64,000 bases of DNA, taken from assembly GCA_002840565.1 (NCBI GenBank), contig PHBK01000014.1, forward strand, positions 1 through 64,000, in the 5' to 3' direction. Under the pieces are notes generated by a model. The model had not been told where the DNA came from. It ran no database searches and worked only from the letters and a program-made list of their open reading frames with translations. Position numbers and translations under genes: made by a program. Every line of letters starts with the position of its first letter. Position 1 is the first letter of the stretch. This document shows positions 1 through 7,627 of this stretch, one piece after another. This stretch comes from Deltaproteobacteria bacterium HGW-Deltaproteobacteria-12 (GTDB lineage Bacteria > Desulfobacterota > Syntrophia > Syntrophales > Smithellaceae).

Positions 1-376
1 ATGCATTTTCAAGTCGAGGACAAACATAAATGGTATCTTTCATGAAATATGTTAAGCTTTTACAAACTTTATATGCTAATTATTCCGGACAGTAGTGATT
101 TATGAGAAAGGATTAAAAACCAGCGTCGCTTCGCTCCGATTAGGGGGGTGGCGACGTCCTCCGGAATTGGGTGTTTGCGTCCTGCGGATTACGATGGGGG
201 CTTAATCGGAATAGTCATGTTGAATCCATTTTTTAATTCCTTCTACGATTATTCTTCTAACTTTTATAGTATTGTTATATAAGTACGAAAGTCATTTCTG
301 AACTTTTTGCTTAATTCATCCAAAGCTTTTTGAGATTTACAGAGTTGGCAAATCTTATAATGATGGAGGGGATTCA
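1..376. other. Non-coding left edge, with inverted repeat
   Basis: No credible gene is visible. Most of the stretch is AT-rich, but about 120-215 is distinctly GC-richer and contains an 8-bp inverted repeat with arms at 135-142 and 203-210. CGTCGC and GCGACG are also paired around 124-155. This could be a decayed intergenic repeat or a structured leader. A good ribosome binding site (GGAGGGG) lies just before the gene at 377. Confidence 0.4.
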
Positions 377-832
377 ATGAAAAAAGCAGGCAAGATTATT
401 CAGAAAGTCATCATTTATTCTCTTATAGTAATGATGACCGCTTTGCTGATACTGGCAACCATCGAACTTGGATACTATATTTTCAAGTATGTGATTGAAT
501 CTAAGTATGCTGTTATCGACCTCGGTCAGCTGATGGAGCTATTCGGAATCTTTATGCTGGTTCTTATCGGCATTGAGCTGCTGGATACCATAAAGGTGTA
601 CCTGAAGGAAAATGTCATGCACGTGGAGGTGGTTGTCCTTGTTGCCATTATCGCTGTTGCCAGAAAGGTTGTGGTGCTCAAGATAGAAGAAATTGACGGG
701 CTGAAGATCATTGGAGTAGCTTTTATCATTGTTGCTCTGGCTGTTGCGTATTACTTAATAAAGAAATCCGGTCTGATGGTCTGTTCATTTGACGAAAATG
801 AAAAAAACAATATAGTCGAACAAGAAAAATGA
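377..832 (+). CDS. PsiE-family integral membrane protein
   Basis: 151-aa hydrophobic protein with four predicted membrane segments, at about residues 12-38, 48-70, 82-100 and 107-128, and a short polar C-terminus. Layout and length match the phosphate-starvation-inducible PsiE family, whose biochemical function is unknown; the match was made by eye. The start is supported by GGAGGGGATTCA directly upstream. It stands alone before the acyl-CoA ligase genes. I see no Pho box, so regulation by phosphate is only an extrapolation from the E. coli namesake. Confidence 0.8.
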   Translation: MKKAGKIIQKVIIYSLIVMMTALLILATIELGYYIFKYVIESKYAVIDLGQLMELFGIFMLVLIGIELLDTIKVYLKENVMHVEVVVLVAIIAVARKVVVLKIEEIDGLKIIGVAFIIVALAVAYYLIKKSGLMVCSFDENEKNNIVEQEK

Positions 833-939
833 GAAAAGAAAACAATATTCAGATGCAATGACCATGCATTGAATAATTGATGTTCCATGAAAAATTGATT
901 GTCGTTAGATCAACCGCTAAAAGGATACTTGGAGGATTT

Positions 940-2307
940 ATGAATCTAAAACCTTTACTGGAGCCGAAAACAATGGCTGTCATCGGAGTGTCGGCAACAA
1001 ACGAACGCCATCCGGCGAATGTAATTTATGATAAAAACAATCACCGCTATCCCGTGGAGGTATTCGCCGTCAACCCGAAAGGCGGGCGAATTCACAATGA
1101 AACGCTGTATTCAAGGATTAACGATCTTCCCAAAAAAACTGATCTGGCTGTTATTGCAGCAAGGGCTGAATTTGTTCCCGATGTAGTTTCGCAGTGCATA
1201 AAAGCCGGCGTGAAATCAGCAGCCGTGATATCCGGCGGCTTTACTGAAGGCGGACGCAAGGATCTACAGGATAGAATTGTGGCCATGGCGCGTGAGGCGA
1301 ACTTCCCGTTTATCGGCCCGAACTGTCTGGGTATTTATTCTCCGTTTCATGTGGACACGTTTTTTCTGCCGATCGAACGCATGGTTAAACCAAACATCGG
1401 TTCCGTGGCTTTTATCAGTCAGAGCGGAGGCATTTTGGTCGATCAGATGATAAAATTCAGCCAGCAGGGCGTTGGAATGTCCAAAGCCGTCAGCATCGGC
1501 AATAAAGCATTCGTCAGGGAAATAGACCTGCTGAGCTATCTGATCGCCGATTCAGCAACGAACGTGATTGCCTTTTATGTGGAAGGATTTGCCGAAGACG
1601 AGGGGAGGGATTTTGTATTGGCTGCGGAGCGGTCGCCCAAACCGGTTATCATCATGAAATCCGGCAAGAGCAAAGCGGGACATCTGGCGGTGGCAAGCCA
1701 CACGGCATCGATAGCGGGCGATTATGCCAGTTTTAGGGCAGCCGTCACACAGCACAACATTCTGGAAGCCGCTAACGAACACGAACTGGTTTCTTTTTGC
1801 GAAGTGCTGAGCGTCTATCAGCAGTCAATTGACGGCAGGATAGGCATCATCACGGCGAGCGGTGGTCATGGCGCCATGGCGGTTGACACCTGTGTTGCAG
1901 ATAAAATGTCCGTGCCTGAGTTATCACGGGAGGTGAAAGAAAAACTCAAAGACGCTGTTTCCGGTAATGTCGGGGCGATCGCATCTTTCAATAATCCGGT
2001 CGACTTGACGGGCAGCGCCACCGACGACGATTTTGTTGCGTGCGCCAAAATTATGGGCGCTTCCGATGAGATTGACTGTATTGTGTTTCTGCTGCTGCCG
2101 TATATTCCTGGTGTTACGCTGGATATCGGCGTGAGGCTGAGTCAGGTTTGCAAAAAATACAAAAAGCCCATTATCGCCTATGTGCCGCATGTCGAGAAAT
2201 ACAACATGATGATTGACGGTTTCGAATTAAACGGAATTCCGGCTTCTTCTTCCATAGAGGGAGCAGTATTTATGGCCAAAGCCCTGATGAGGAAAAGAGC
2301 ATGTTGA
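940..2307 (+). CDS. ADP-forming acetate/acyl-CoA ligase, alpha subunit
   Basis: 455 aa from the ATG at 940, which has GGAGG five bases upstream; an upstream in-frame ATG at 877 has no such site. The N-terminus is a CoA-binding Rossmann domain (PKTMAVIGVS, then FIGPNCLGIYSP), followed by succinyl-CoA-ligase-like domains. The segment VASHTASIAGDY around residue 250 carries the His expected to be phosphorylated. This NDP-forming acyl-CoA synthetase family makes ATP from acyl-CoA or activates acids reversibly. It overlaps the beta subunit gene by 7 nt, so the two are co-translated. In an anaerobe it would conserve energy from acetyl-CoA or another acyl-CoA; the substrate cannot be told. Confidence 0.9.
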   Translation: MNLKPLLEPKTMAVIGVSATNERHPANVIYDKNNHRYPVEVFAVNPKGGRIHNETLYSRINDLPKKTDLAVIAARAEFVPDVVSQCIKAGVKSAAVISGGFTEGGRKDLQDRIVAMAREANFPFIGPNCLGIYSPFHVDTFFLPIERMVKPNIGSVAFISQSGGILVDQMIKFSQQGVGMSKAVSIGNKAFVREIDLLSYLIADSATNVIAFYVEGFAEDEGRDFVLAAERSPKPVIIMKSGKSKAGHLAVASHTASIAGDYASFRAAVTQHNILEAANEHELVSFCEVLSVYQQSIDGRIGIITASGGHGAMAVDTCVADKMSVPELSREVKEKLKDAVSGNVGAIASFNNPVDLTGSATDDDFVACAKIMGASDEIDCIVFLLLPYIPGVTLDIGVRLSQVCKKYKKPIIAYVPHVEKYNMMIDGFELNGIPASSSIEGAVFMAKALMRKRAC

Positions 2308-2978
2308 ATAAAGAAATTAAAATCATTCTTGAAAAGTCGAAGCAATGGGGATGGGTGCTGGAACCGGACGCGAAAAGAATTCTTTCCCTGTGCGGGTTTC
2401 AAACACCCAAGTACGCGGTGGCAAAAAAGCCCGCAGAAGCCGTCGCGGCCGCCCGTAAAATCGGCTACCCGGTTGTGGTCAAGATCGTGTCTCCGGAAAT
2501 CGTCCATAAGTCCGATGTCAAAGGGGTTATCGTCGGCATAAAAGATGATGAGCGGCTCGTGACGGCACTGGAAAAATTCCGCAAACTGCCGGGATTTGCC
2601 GGAATGCTCATTGACGAAATGACCGCAGGCGTTGAATTGATTATCGGGGCGAAAAACGACGTTCAATTCGGCCCTATGATTCTTCTGGGTTTCGGTGGTG
2701 TGGGCGTTGAAATATACAAGGATGTTTCCTTACGGATGGCGCCTCTGAATAAAGACCATGTGGAAAGCATGATGAAGGAGCTAAAAGCCTACCCGCTGCT
2801 GACCGGCTACCGCGGTTCAAAACCTGTAAACATCGCTGCCGTCCAAAACACATTAATTCGTTTTTCTAAATTAATGATGGATATACGGGTTTATTTTGAA
2901 TCGGTGGATTTAAATCCGGTGATGTGTGACGAGAAGTCGTGCACCATCGTAGATGCCCGGATTATTTTGAAAGATTAG
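2301..2978 (+). CDS. ADP-forming acetate/acyl-CoA ligase, beta subunit (ATP-grasp)
   Basis: 225-aa ATP-grasp protein, the partner of the preceding alpha subunit. The N-terminus has the helix typical of the family (AKRILSLCGF), then the nucleotide-binding segment YPVVVKIVSPEIVHKSDVKG containing the conserved His used as second phosphate carrier, and a C-terminal segment DLNPVMC as in other beta subunits. Length is normal for a stand-alone beta subunit (220-240 aa). The start lies inside the end of the alpha gene. Transcription probably stops in the structured region after 2978. Confidence 0.9.
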   Translation: MLNKEIKIILEKSKQWGWVLEPDAKRILSLCGFQTPKYAVAKKPAEAVAAARKIGYPVVVKIVSPEIVHKSDVKGVIVGIKDDERLVTALEKFRKLPGFAGMLIDEMTAGVELIIGAKNDVQFGPMILLGFGGVGVEIYKDVSLRMAPLNKDHVESMMKELKAYPLLTGYRGSKPVNIAAVQNTLIRFSKLMMDIRVYFESVDLNPVMCDEKSCTIVDARIILKD

Positions 2979-3054
2979 ATAATCCAAGTTGTGTCGTCAT
3001 TGGGATTAGAAAGTAAATCAATTATAAAAGAAATAATTTAAATGAATCTGTTTA

Positions 3055-3117
3055 TATTGTCCCGTGCAAGTATACCCCGGTCGGGTATTCTCCAGAATGC
3101 ATCGCTGCTGGGACAAT
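3055..3117. terminator. Nested inverted repeats between convergent genes
   Basis: A perfect 6-bp hairpin (ATACCC at 3072-3077, GGGTAT at 3083-3088) sits inside a wider 8-bp inverted repeat (ATTGTCCC at 3055-3062, GGGACAAT at 3110-3117). It lies between two genes that converge, so it may serve as a two-way terminator. There is no clear T-run, so this reading is tentative; a short repeat element is equally possible. Confidence 0.35.
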
Positions 3118-3127
3118 GGTCCACTTT

Positions 3128-4189
3128 CTATTTCTGTGTCTTTTCCTCAAGAGAGAGCTCCAAGAATAATTTCCAGCTGGACAGAAAGAATGAGGCTATC
3201 ACCGGACCAAGAACAAATCCTGAAAATCCGAAAACGGCGATACCTCCCAGTATAGATAGAAAAATCAACAGAGGATGCATCTGGATATCTTTGCCTAAAA
3301 GAATCGGACGCAGCAGATTATCCACAGAGCTAATCACAACGGCTCCGAATACCAGAATGGCAATTCCCTGCCAGAGATGTCCCAAGAACAACATGATGAT
3401 GCCTGCCGGCGCCCAGATAATCGAACTGCCAACGGCCGGGACAATGGAAAAGCCTATCATCAGAATGCCCCAGACCAGCGGATTTTGAATGCCGGTAATA
3501 TAAAAAATCAAGACGCCCAGTAATCCCTGAATGCCTCCAATGACAAAGGCAGATTTCAGTGTGGCCTTAGATGTAACGAGGAAATCGGAAATGAAGGTAT
3601 TCATGCGACGCTCATCAACCGGCATATATTGGGCAATGGTATTGATAAAAAGATCTCCGTCAAGAAAAAAGTAAAACAGGCAGTAAAGCATCACGGCAAA
3701 CTGAACAATAAAAAGAATTGTATTTTCCGTGAATGCGGAAAGATTATTAACGAGAAAATCGGTAACGGCTTTTAAAAGCTCAATGGCTTTACCTGTTATA
3801 AATTGTTGATCCAAGTCGAAACGTGCCAGCAGAGGGTGTTGGCTCAAAGAGTTGAACATGCTTGTGAGCGAATTCATCCAGGAACTGCTGTTGGAATTGA
3901 TCGAGTTGTATATTTCAAGAGATTCGCCGGCCAGCAAAACGAGAATGAGTCCGATTGGCAATATCAAAGAGACTAACACAGCCCCAAGTGTGAGGCCCGC
4001 GCACAGGTTATGGTTTTTTAATTTTTGACGTAACAGTCCATTCAACGGAGAGAAGACTGCGGCCAGCAAAACCGCCCAAAATATCGAAAAGAAAAATGGT
4101 TTCAGGATATAACCAAACAAGAGAGTAACAATCCCCAGCAAGAGCAAGAGGATCAACTTAGGAAAACCGGGAAACAATCTATCAAACAT
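3128..4189 (-). CDS. AI-2E family transporter (PerM-like permease)
   Basis: 353 aa with about seven or eight membrane helices: a pair near the N-terminus (about 8-45), one at 60-85, a long soluble segment at 90-150, and a cluster from 155 to 340 including the Pro/Gly-rich stretch IGFSIVPAVGSSIIWAPAG typical of the family. AI-2E family members export small molecules or ions; only some affect autoinducer-2, so the substrate is unknown. The start has AGGAG seven bases upstream. It is a single gene on the minus strand. Confidence 0.88.
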   Translation of the reverse strand: MFDRLFPGFPKLILLLLLGIVTLLFGYILKPFFFSIFWAVLLAAVFSPLNGLLRQKLKNHNLCAGLTLGAVLVSLILPIGLILVLLAGESLEIYNSINSNSSSWMNSLTSMFNSLSQHPLLARFDLDQQFITGKAIELLKAVTDFLVNNLSAFTENTILFIVQFAVMLYCLFYFFLDGDLFINTIAQYMPVDERRMNTFISDFLVTSKATLKSAFVIGGIQGLLGVLIFYITGIQNPLVWGILMIGFSIVPAVGSSIIWAPAGIIMLFLGHLWQGIAILVFGAVVISSVDNLLRPILLGKDIQMHPLLIFLSILGGIAVFGFSGFVLGPVIASFFLSSWKLFLELSLEEKTQK

Positions 4190-4683
4190 GGCGCATCTCC
4201 TGAGGGATCAGACATTCCTTTAAAAAAGCGAATTAAGTTTATTTCACCTACGGAAAAAACGCAACCATAAGAACTTCATTTTGCGTTTTGACTATAAGAA
4301 ACATGGTCCTGTATGTCAATGAAATATAAACCACAAAATGTTTTGCATTTTTTTTCTTACGGATTGAAGTCTGGCATACTCGATAAGAATAGCTGTCTGC
4401 TTCTTACAGTTAGTGACTAGTATTGATATTTACACCTGTTGTCAAGAATACTTCGTTCTATGGCAAATAAATGGCTGAACAATATTAAGAACTTGATGAC
4501 CAGACAAGATGACTGATGTCGGCTGCATTTTTGCAACTTGTTGCGCGGGATTGAGCAACTTGCCAATTCCGCTAAGGGCGCTTTCGGAAATGGATGTCAC
4601 AATAAATATCTGTCACACTTTCGGGAGGATATTGTATAAGTAGCAAGAGAGGTATAATTCCTTTAAAAAAGAGTTAAAAGAGC
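4190..4683. other. Intergenic region between divergent permease and sigma-factor genes
   Basis: 494 nt without a supportable gene. It should hold the divergent promoters of the permease (minus) and the sigma-factor operon (plus). It contains the first copy of an 80-nt direct repeat at 4435-4514, listed separately. The rest is AT-rich with no hairpin I would call. Confidence 0.5.
4435..4514 (+). repeat. 80-nt direct repeat, copy 1
   Basis: Aligns without gaps to 6614-6693, with 72 of 80 positions identical when counted by eye. Both copies read CTATGGCAAATAAA and CTTGATGACCAG in the same order and orientation. The two copies flank the sigma factor, NTF2-like and DUF3795 genes. No open reading frame or tRNA is visible in the unit. 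Confidence 0.8.
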
Positions 4684-5652
4684 ATGCACAATCCATTTCA
4701 GGAAAAGATTGAAGATCACGAAAGCGATGTGAATTATATAAAATTGGCTCTGGAAGGTGATGGGGCGGCTCTGGAGGCGCTCATCCTCAGGCACCAATCC
4801 TGGATTTTCAATATTGCCTTGAATATGACCGGAGACATCCATCGGGCGGAAGATGTAACCCAGGAGATTTTGATTAAGACCATTGCCAAACTTTCGACAT
4901 ACGAGGAACAAAAAGCGGCATTTCGGACCTGGTTATACCGGATTGTCGCCAATCATGTCATCAACATGAAGGAAAGCAAAAAAGAGCGGTTTTTTGCCGC
5001 GCACTCGGAAAGCCTTGATTTCGGGACGTTCGCTCTCAATCTGCCCGATACAAAAAAGCTTGCCCCAATGAATGATGAAGCGATCATCGATGAAACCAAA
5101 AACTACTGCACTTTGTGCATCCTGCTTTGTCTGACCAGAATGGAGCGAATAGTGCTGATTCTGGGAGCAATCTTTGATGTTCCCGATCGAATCGGGGCGG
5201 AAATATGCGATATTTCGCGGGCCAACTTTCGAAAAATTCTGTCCCGATCGCGCAAAAAAGTCGCCGCTTATTTTCAGGACAATTGCAGCCTTTTTAATGA
5301 ACGCAATCCCTGCAAATGCAGCGAGCAGGTAAGTTACCTGATTCAGTTGGGCATGATTAAGCCTGGTGATATGAATATTAATCACGACTCCATTGGGACA
5401 ATACGAGCTGTTGTGGGCAAGACCATCACCGATATAGAAAATTCATATTCCGAATTTCTTACGCTTTATCAGGAGCAGCCGTTTTTCAAGGGGCCGGATA
5501 TGGTCAGCTGGCTCAAAGACTTATTACAAAGGAGCGACATAAATGCAATATTCAGTGAAACTTCAATTTCGAGAGTGCAGCGCATCGAAAGTGACAGGTT
5601 GAACTATCCGGCAAAGCGGGATCTGAAAATGAGGAGGGATAAAAATGATTAA
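4684..5652 (+). CDS. ECF-type RNA polymerase sigma factor with C-terminal extension
   Basis: 322 aa. Region 2 is clear at about residues 30-95 (HQSWIFNIALNMTG, AEDVTQEILIKT, FRTWLYRIVANH). Region 4 lies at about 140-200 (TRMERIVLILGAIFDV, ISRANFRKILSRSRKK) and is more divergent. A C-terminal extension of about 120 residues carries a CKC motif (NPCKCSEQ) and no domain I recognise. Typical ECF factors are 160-200 aa. The gene overlaps the following NTF2-like gene by 8 nt. ECF41-type sigma factors carry an NTF2/SnoaL domain that controls their activity; here a similar fold is encoded as a separate, translationally coupled protein, so a regulatory partnership is a reasonable guess. Confidence 0.85.
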   Translation: MHNPFQEKIEDHESDVNYIKLALEGDGAALEALILRHQSWIFNIALNMTGDIHRAEDVTQEILIKTIAKLSTYEEQKAAFRTWLYRIVANHVINMKESKKERFFAAHSESLDFGTFALNLPDTKKLAPMNDEAIIDETKNYCTLCILLCLTRMERIVLILGAIFDVPDRIGAEICDISRANFRKILSRSRKKVAAYFQDNCSLFNERNPCKCSEQVSYLIQLGMIKPGDMNINHDSIGTIRAVVGKTITDIENSYSEFLTLYQEQPFFKGPDMVSWLKDLLQRSDINAIFSETSISRVQRIESDRLNYPAKRDLKMRRDKND

Positions 5653-6049
5653 TCAGGATTTGGTTCTTATCAAAAAGAATGCTGAAGAATTCTGCGGTCT
5701 GTGGCTGCCGGCTTGGACGGGAAACAATCCGGAGAAACTATTAAACTTTTATGACCGCAATGCATACTATTCCGATCCCACTATTCCAAAAGGGTTAAAG
5801 GGGCACGATAAAATATTACCCTATTTCAGGAAATTGCTTGAGAATAATCCGAACTGGCGCTGGACGACTGAGGAAATATTTCCCGGCGAGAAGGGCTTTA
5901 CGCTTAAATGGAAAGCCGTCATCCCCGTAAGAAATAACGAAGTTATTGAATACGGGATGGACATCGTTGAATTGAGCGACAATAAGATTACTCGGAATGA
6001 AGTCTATTTCGACACACTGAATTTAATCACCGCAATTCGAAATAAATAA
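5645..6049 (+). CDS. NTF2/SnoaL-like small protein
   Basis: 134 aa with the cone-shaped alpha+beta layout of the NTF2-like superfamily: an N-terminal helix ending in LWLPAWTGNNPEKLLNFYD, then strands with YSDPTIPKGLKG, and the conserved WRWTTEEIF / VELSDNKITRNEVYFD end. Such proteins bind or isomerise small molecules, or regulate a partner. AGGAGGG lies upstream, inside the sigma-factor gene, and the 8-nt overlap implies co-translation. No catalytic His/Asp pair can be assigned with confidence. Confidence 0.75.
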   Translation: MINQDLVLIKKNAEEFCGLWLPAWTGNNPEKLLNFYDRNAYYSDPTIPKGLKGHDKILPYFRKLLENNPNWRWTTEEIFPGEKGFTLKWKAVIPVRNNEVIEYGMDIVELSDNKITRNEVYFDTLNLITAIRNK

Positions 6050-6096
6050 CTGAACTGCCCCGCAAAGCGAGAATACAAAAACAGGAGGATGGATAA

Positions 6097-6537
6097 ATGG
6101 TGAATCAGGAATTGCTTGCCCCCTGCGGCCTTTATTGCGGTGTCTGCGGCATATATTGCGCCTCGGAGAGTGGCGATGAAGCTTTAAAGGAAAAGCTGGC
6201 CCGAGCCTATGGCGACACACCGGACAAAATTAAATGCAAGGGCTGCCGTTCTGCCTCGCCTTACTGGTATTGCGCGGTTTGCGGCATTAAAAGTTGCGTC
6301 CTGGAAAAGGGATACATCGGCTGCCATCAATGCGAAATATTCCCCTGTGATAAAATCGAAAATTTCGCGATACCGGCGGGCAAACTAAATATTCTGCGCG
6401 CCATTCCGCTCTGGAGGGAACTGGGAACGGATGCATTTGTCAAAGGTGAAGAAAAACTTTTTTCCTGTGATAATTGCGGCGCCATACTTTTCCGCGGCGC
6501 AAAAAAATGCCGCCAGTGCGCGACAATAAAGGGATAA
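6097..6537 (+). CDS. DUF3795 cysteine-rich protein
   Basis: 146 aa with about 17 cysteines. It begins LLAPCGLYCGVCGIYC, the usual start of the DUF3795 family, continues with KCKGCRS and CAVCGIKSCV, and ends in a zinc-ribbon-like pair (CDNCGA, CRQC). Metal binding is likely; the function of the family is unknown. AGGAGG precedes the start by eight bases. It is the last gene of the sigma/NTF2/DUF3795 group, which is closed by the second direct repeat. Confidence 0.85.
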   Translation: MVNQELLAPCGLYCGVCGIYCASESGDEALKEKLARAYGDTPDKIKCKGCRSASPYWYCAVCGIKSCVLEKGYIGCHQCEIFPCDKIENFAIPAGKLNILRAIPLWRELGTDAFVKGEEKLFSCDNCGAILFRGAKKCRQCATIKG

Positions 6538-6613
6538 GAAAATATCGGGGAGGAAAATCATTACCGGCGCACATCAATCAAAACTTTCATAAAAAACTTC
6601 AATGATCTTTTCT

Positions 6614-6693
6614 CCTGCTGTCAAGCATACTTCGTCCTATGGCAAATAAAAGGCTGAACAATATTTTGACCTTGATGACCAGGCAAGATGACT
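6614..6693 (+). repeat. 80-nt direct repeat, copy 2
   Basis: Gap-free match to 4435-4514 (8 mismatches counted by eye). It lies 77 nt after the DUF3795 stop codon, whereas copy 1 lies about 170 nt before the sigma-factor start. The pair therefore encloses the three-gene module. Confidence 0.8.
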
Positions 6694-6835
6694 TATTCCA
6701 ATGCCAGCTTCAAAAGGGTCGCCTTTGACCTTTTATCAGTAAACAATGGGCTGAAAAGAATAAGGCAAAAAGTTGATAGCCTCTCGACACTTGGAATTTC
6801 AGTGGCAATAACTGGGCAATCCTTTGGGGAGTTCT

Positions 6836-7216
6836 TTATTTTCGGCCAAGAAATATTTCGATAGAAGCATCAAAAATCTTGGCAAATGTACGCGCCGCCT
6901 TCAGGCTAATTGCCCTTCGTCCGTTTTCCATGTTGGAGATATGCTGACGCGGAACGCCGCCGGCCATTTCTCCAAGCTTCGTTTGTGTTAATCCGTTTCG
7001 CTCCCGATAAATTCTCAAATAATCACCCGGTGTGGTTGCCGCTTTGATATCTTTATACCACTGCGTATTTACAGCGTTGACCAGCCTGCCACTTTCTTCT
7101 TCAATAAATTTTACTTTATTGCCATATTCCTCTTTTAAAAAGAAAAGAAGTTTTGTCGGGATGCTGTCTCCCTGAACATTAATTTTAATATGGGGCGTTT
7201 TCACGACTGCCTGCAT
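6836..7216 (-). CDS. HTH-XRE antitoxin (HigA-like)
   Basis: 126 aa from the ATG at 7216, which has GAGGTG upstream; a longer in-frame start at 7279 would run deep into the toxin gene. The C-terminal half is an XRE helix-turn-helix (YLRIYRERNGLTQTKLGEMA, QHISNMENGRRAIS, AARTFAKIFD). The N-terminal half is likely the part that contacts the toxin. It overlaps the toxin gene by 32 nt. The toxin-first order is that of higBA, and the HTH protein normally represses its own operon. Confidence 0.85.
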   Translation of the reverse strand: MQAVVKTPHIKINVQGDSIPTKLLFFLKEEYGNKVKFIEEESGRLVNAVNTQWYKDIKAATTPGDYLRIYRERNGLTQTKLGEMAGGVPRQHISNMENGRRAISLKAARTFAKIFDASIEIFLGRK

Positions 7217-7448
7217 AATACACCTCAATAATAATTGATTTGTTTTCACATCGCCAGCACACAACCCATTTGTGTGCAAGGTGGCAATGATATTTAGTAT
7301 TTTCCAGTTTACTGAAGTTCGGCCATTCAGCTCTTATTGGTCCTTTTTCACGAAGATCGTCAACTAAAATAGCCAGTTTTTTCTGAATGAAGTTTGGCAA
7401 TTCCTTTACTTGTTTTTGAACTCGCTTTGTGAAAAACACTTCATACAT
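7185..7448 (-). CDS. RelE/ParE-superfamily toxin (HigB-like)
   Basis: 87 aa, the usual size for this fold. Visible features are the start MYEVFFTKRVQKQVKELP, the basic central part, the Tyr-His-Cys-His segment YHCHLAHKWVVCWRCENK, and the end IIIEVYYAGSRENAPY, typical of RelE/HigB mRNA interferases. It is followed by the HTH antitoxin, completing a type II toxin-antitoxin pair. Whether it cleaves ribosome-bound mRNA is inferred from the family only. Confidence 0.85.
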   Translation of the reverse strand: MYEVFFTKRVQKQVKELPNFIQKKLAILVDDLREKGPIRAEWPNFSKLENTKYHCHLAHKWVVCWRCENKSIIIEVYYAGSRENAPY

Positions 7449-7627
7449 GGTTGCAAAATAACCATTAATTGGTTACATGTCAAGCATAATGTTAGATACT
7501 GGGAAATACTGAGGGAGGTTATATTTATTGAATAGTTATCTGTTTGCATTAGAGGAATTAGATTGCCACGGTATCCAAGTGATGTCTCGCAATGATAAAG
7601 AAACACGATTGCGATATAATTTTTCCG

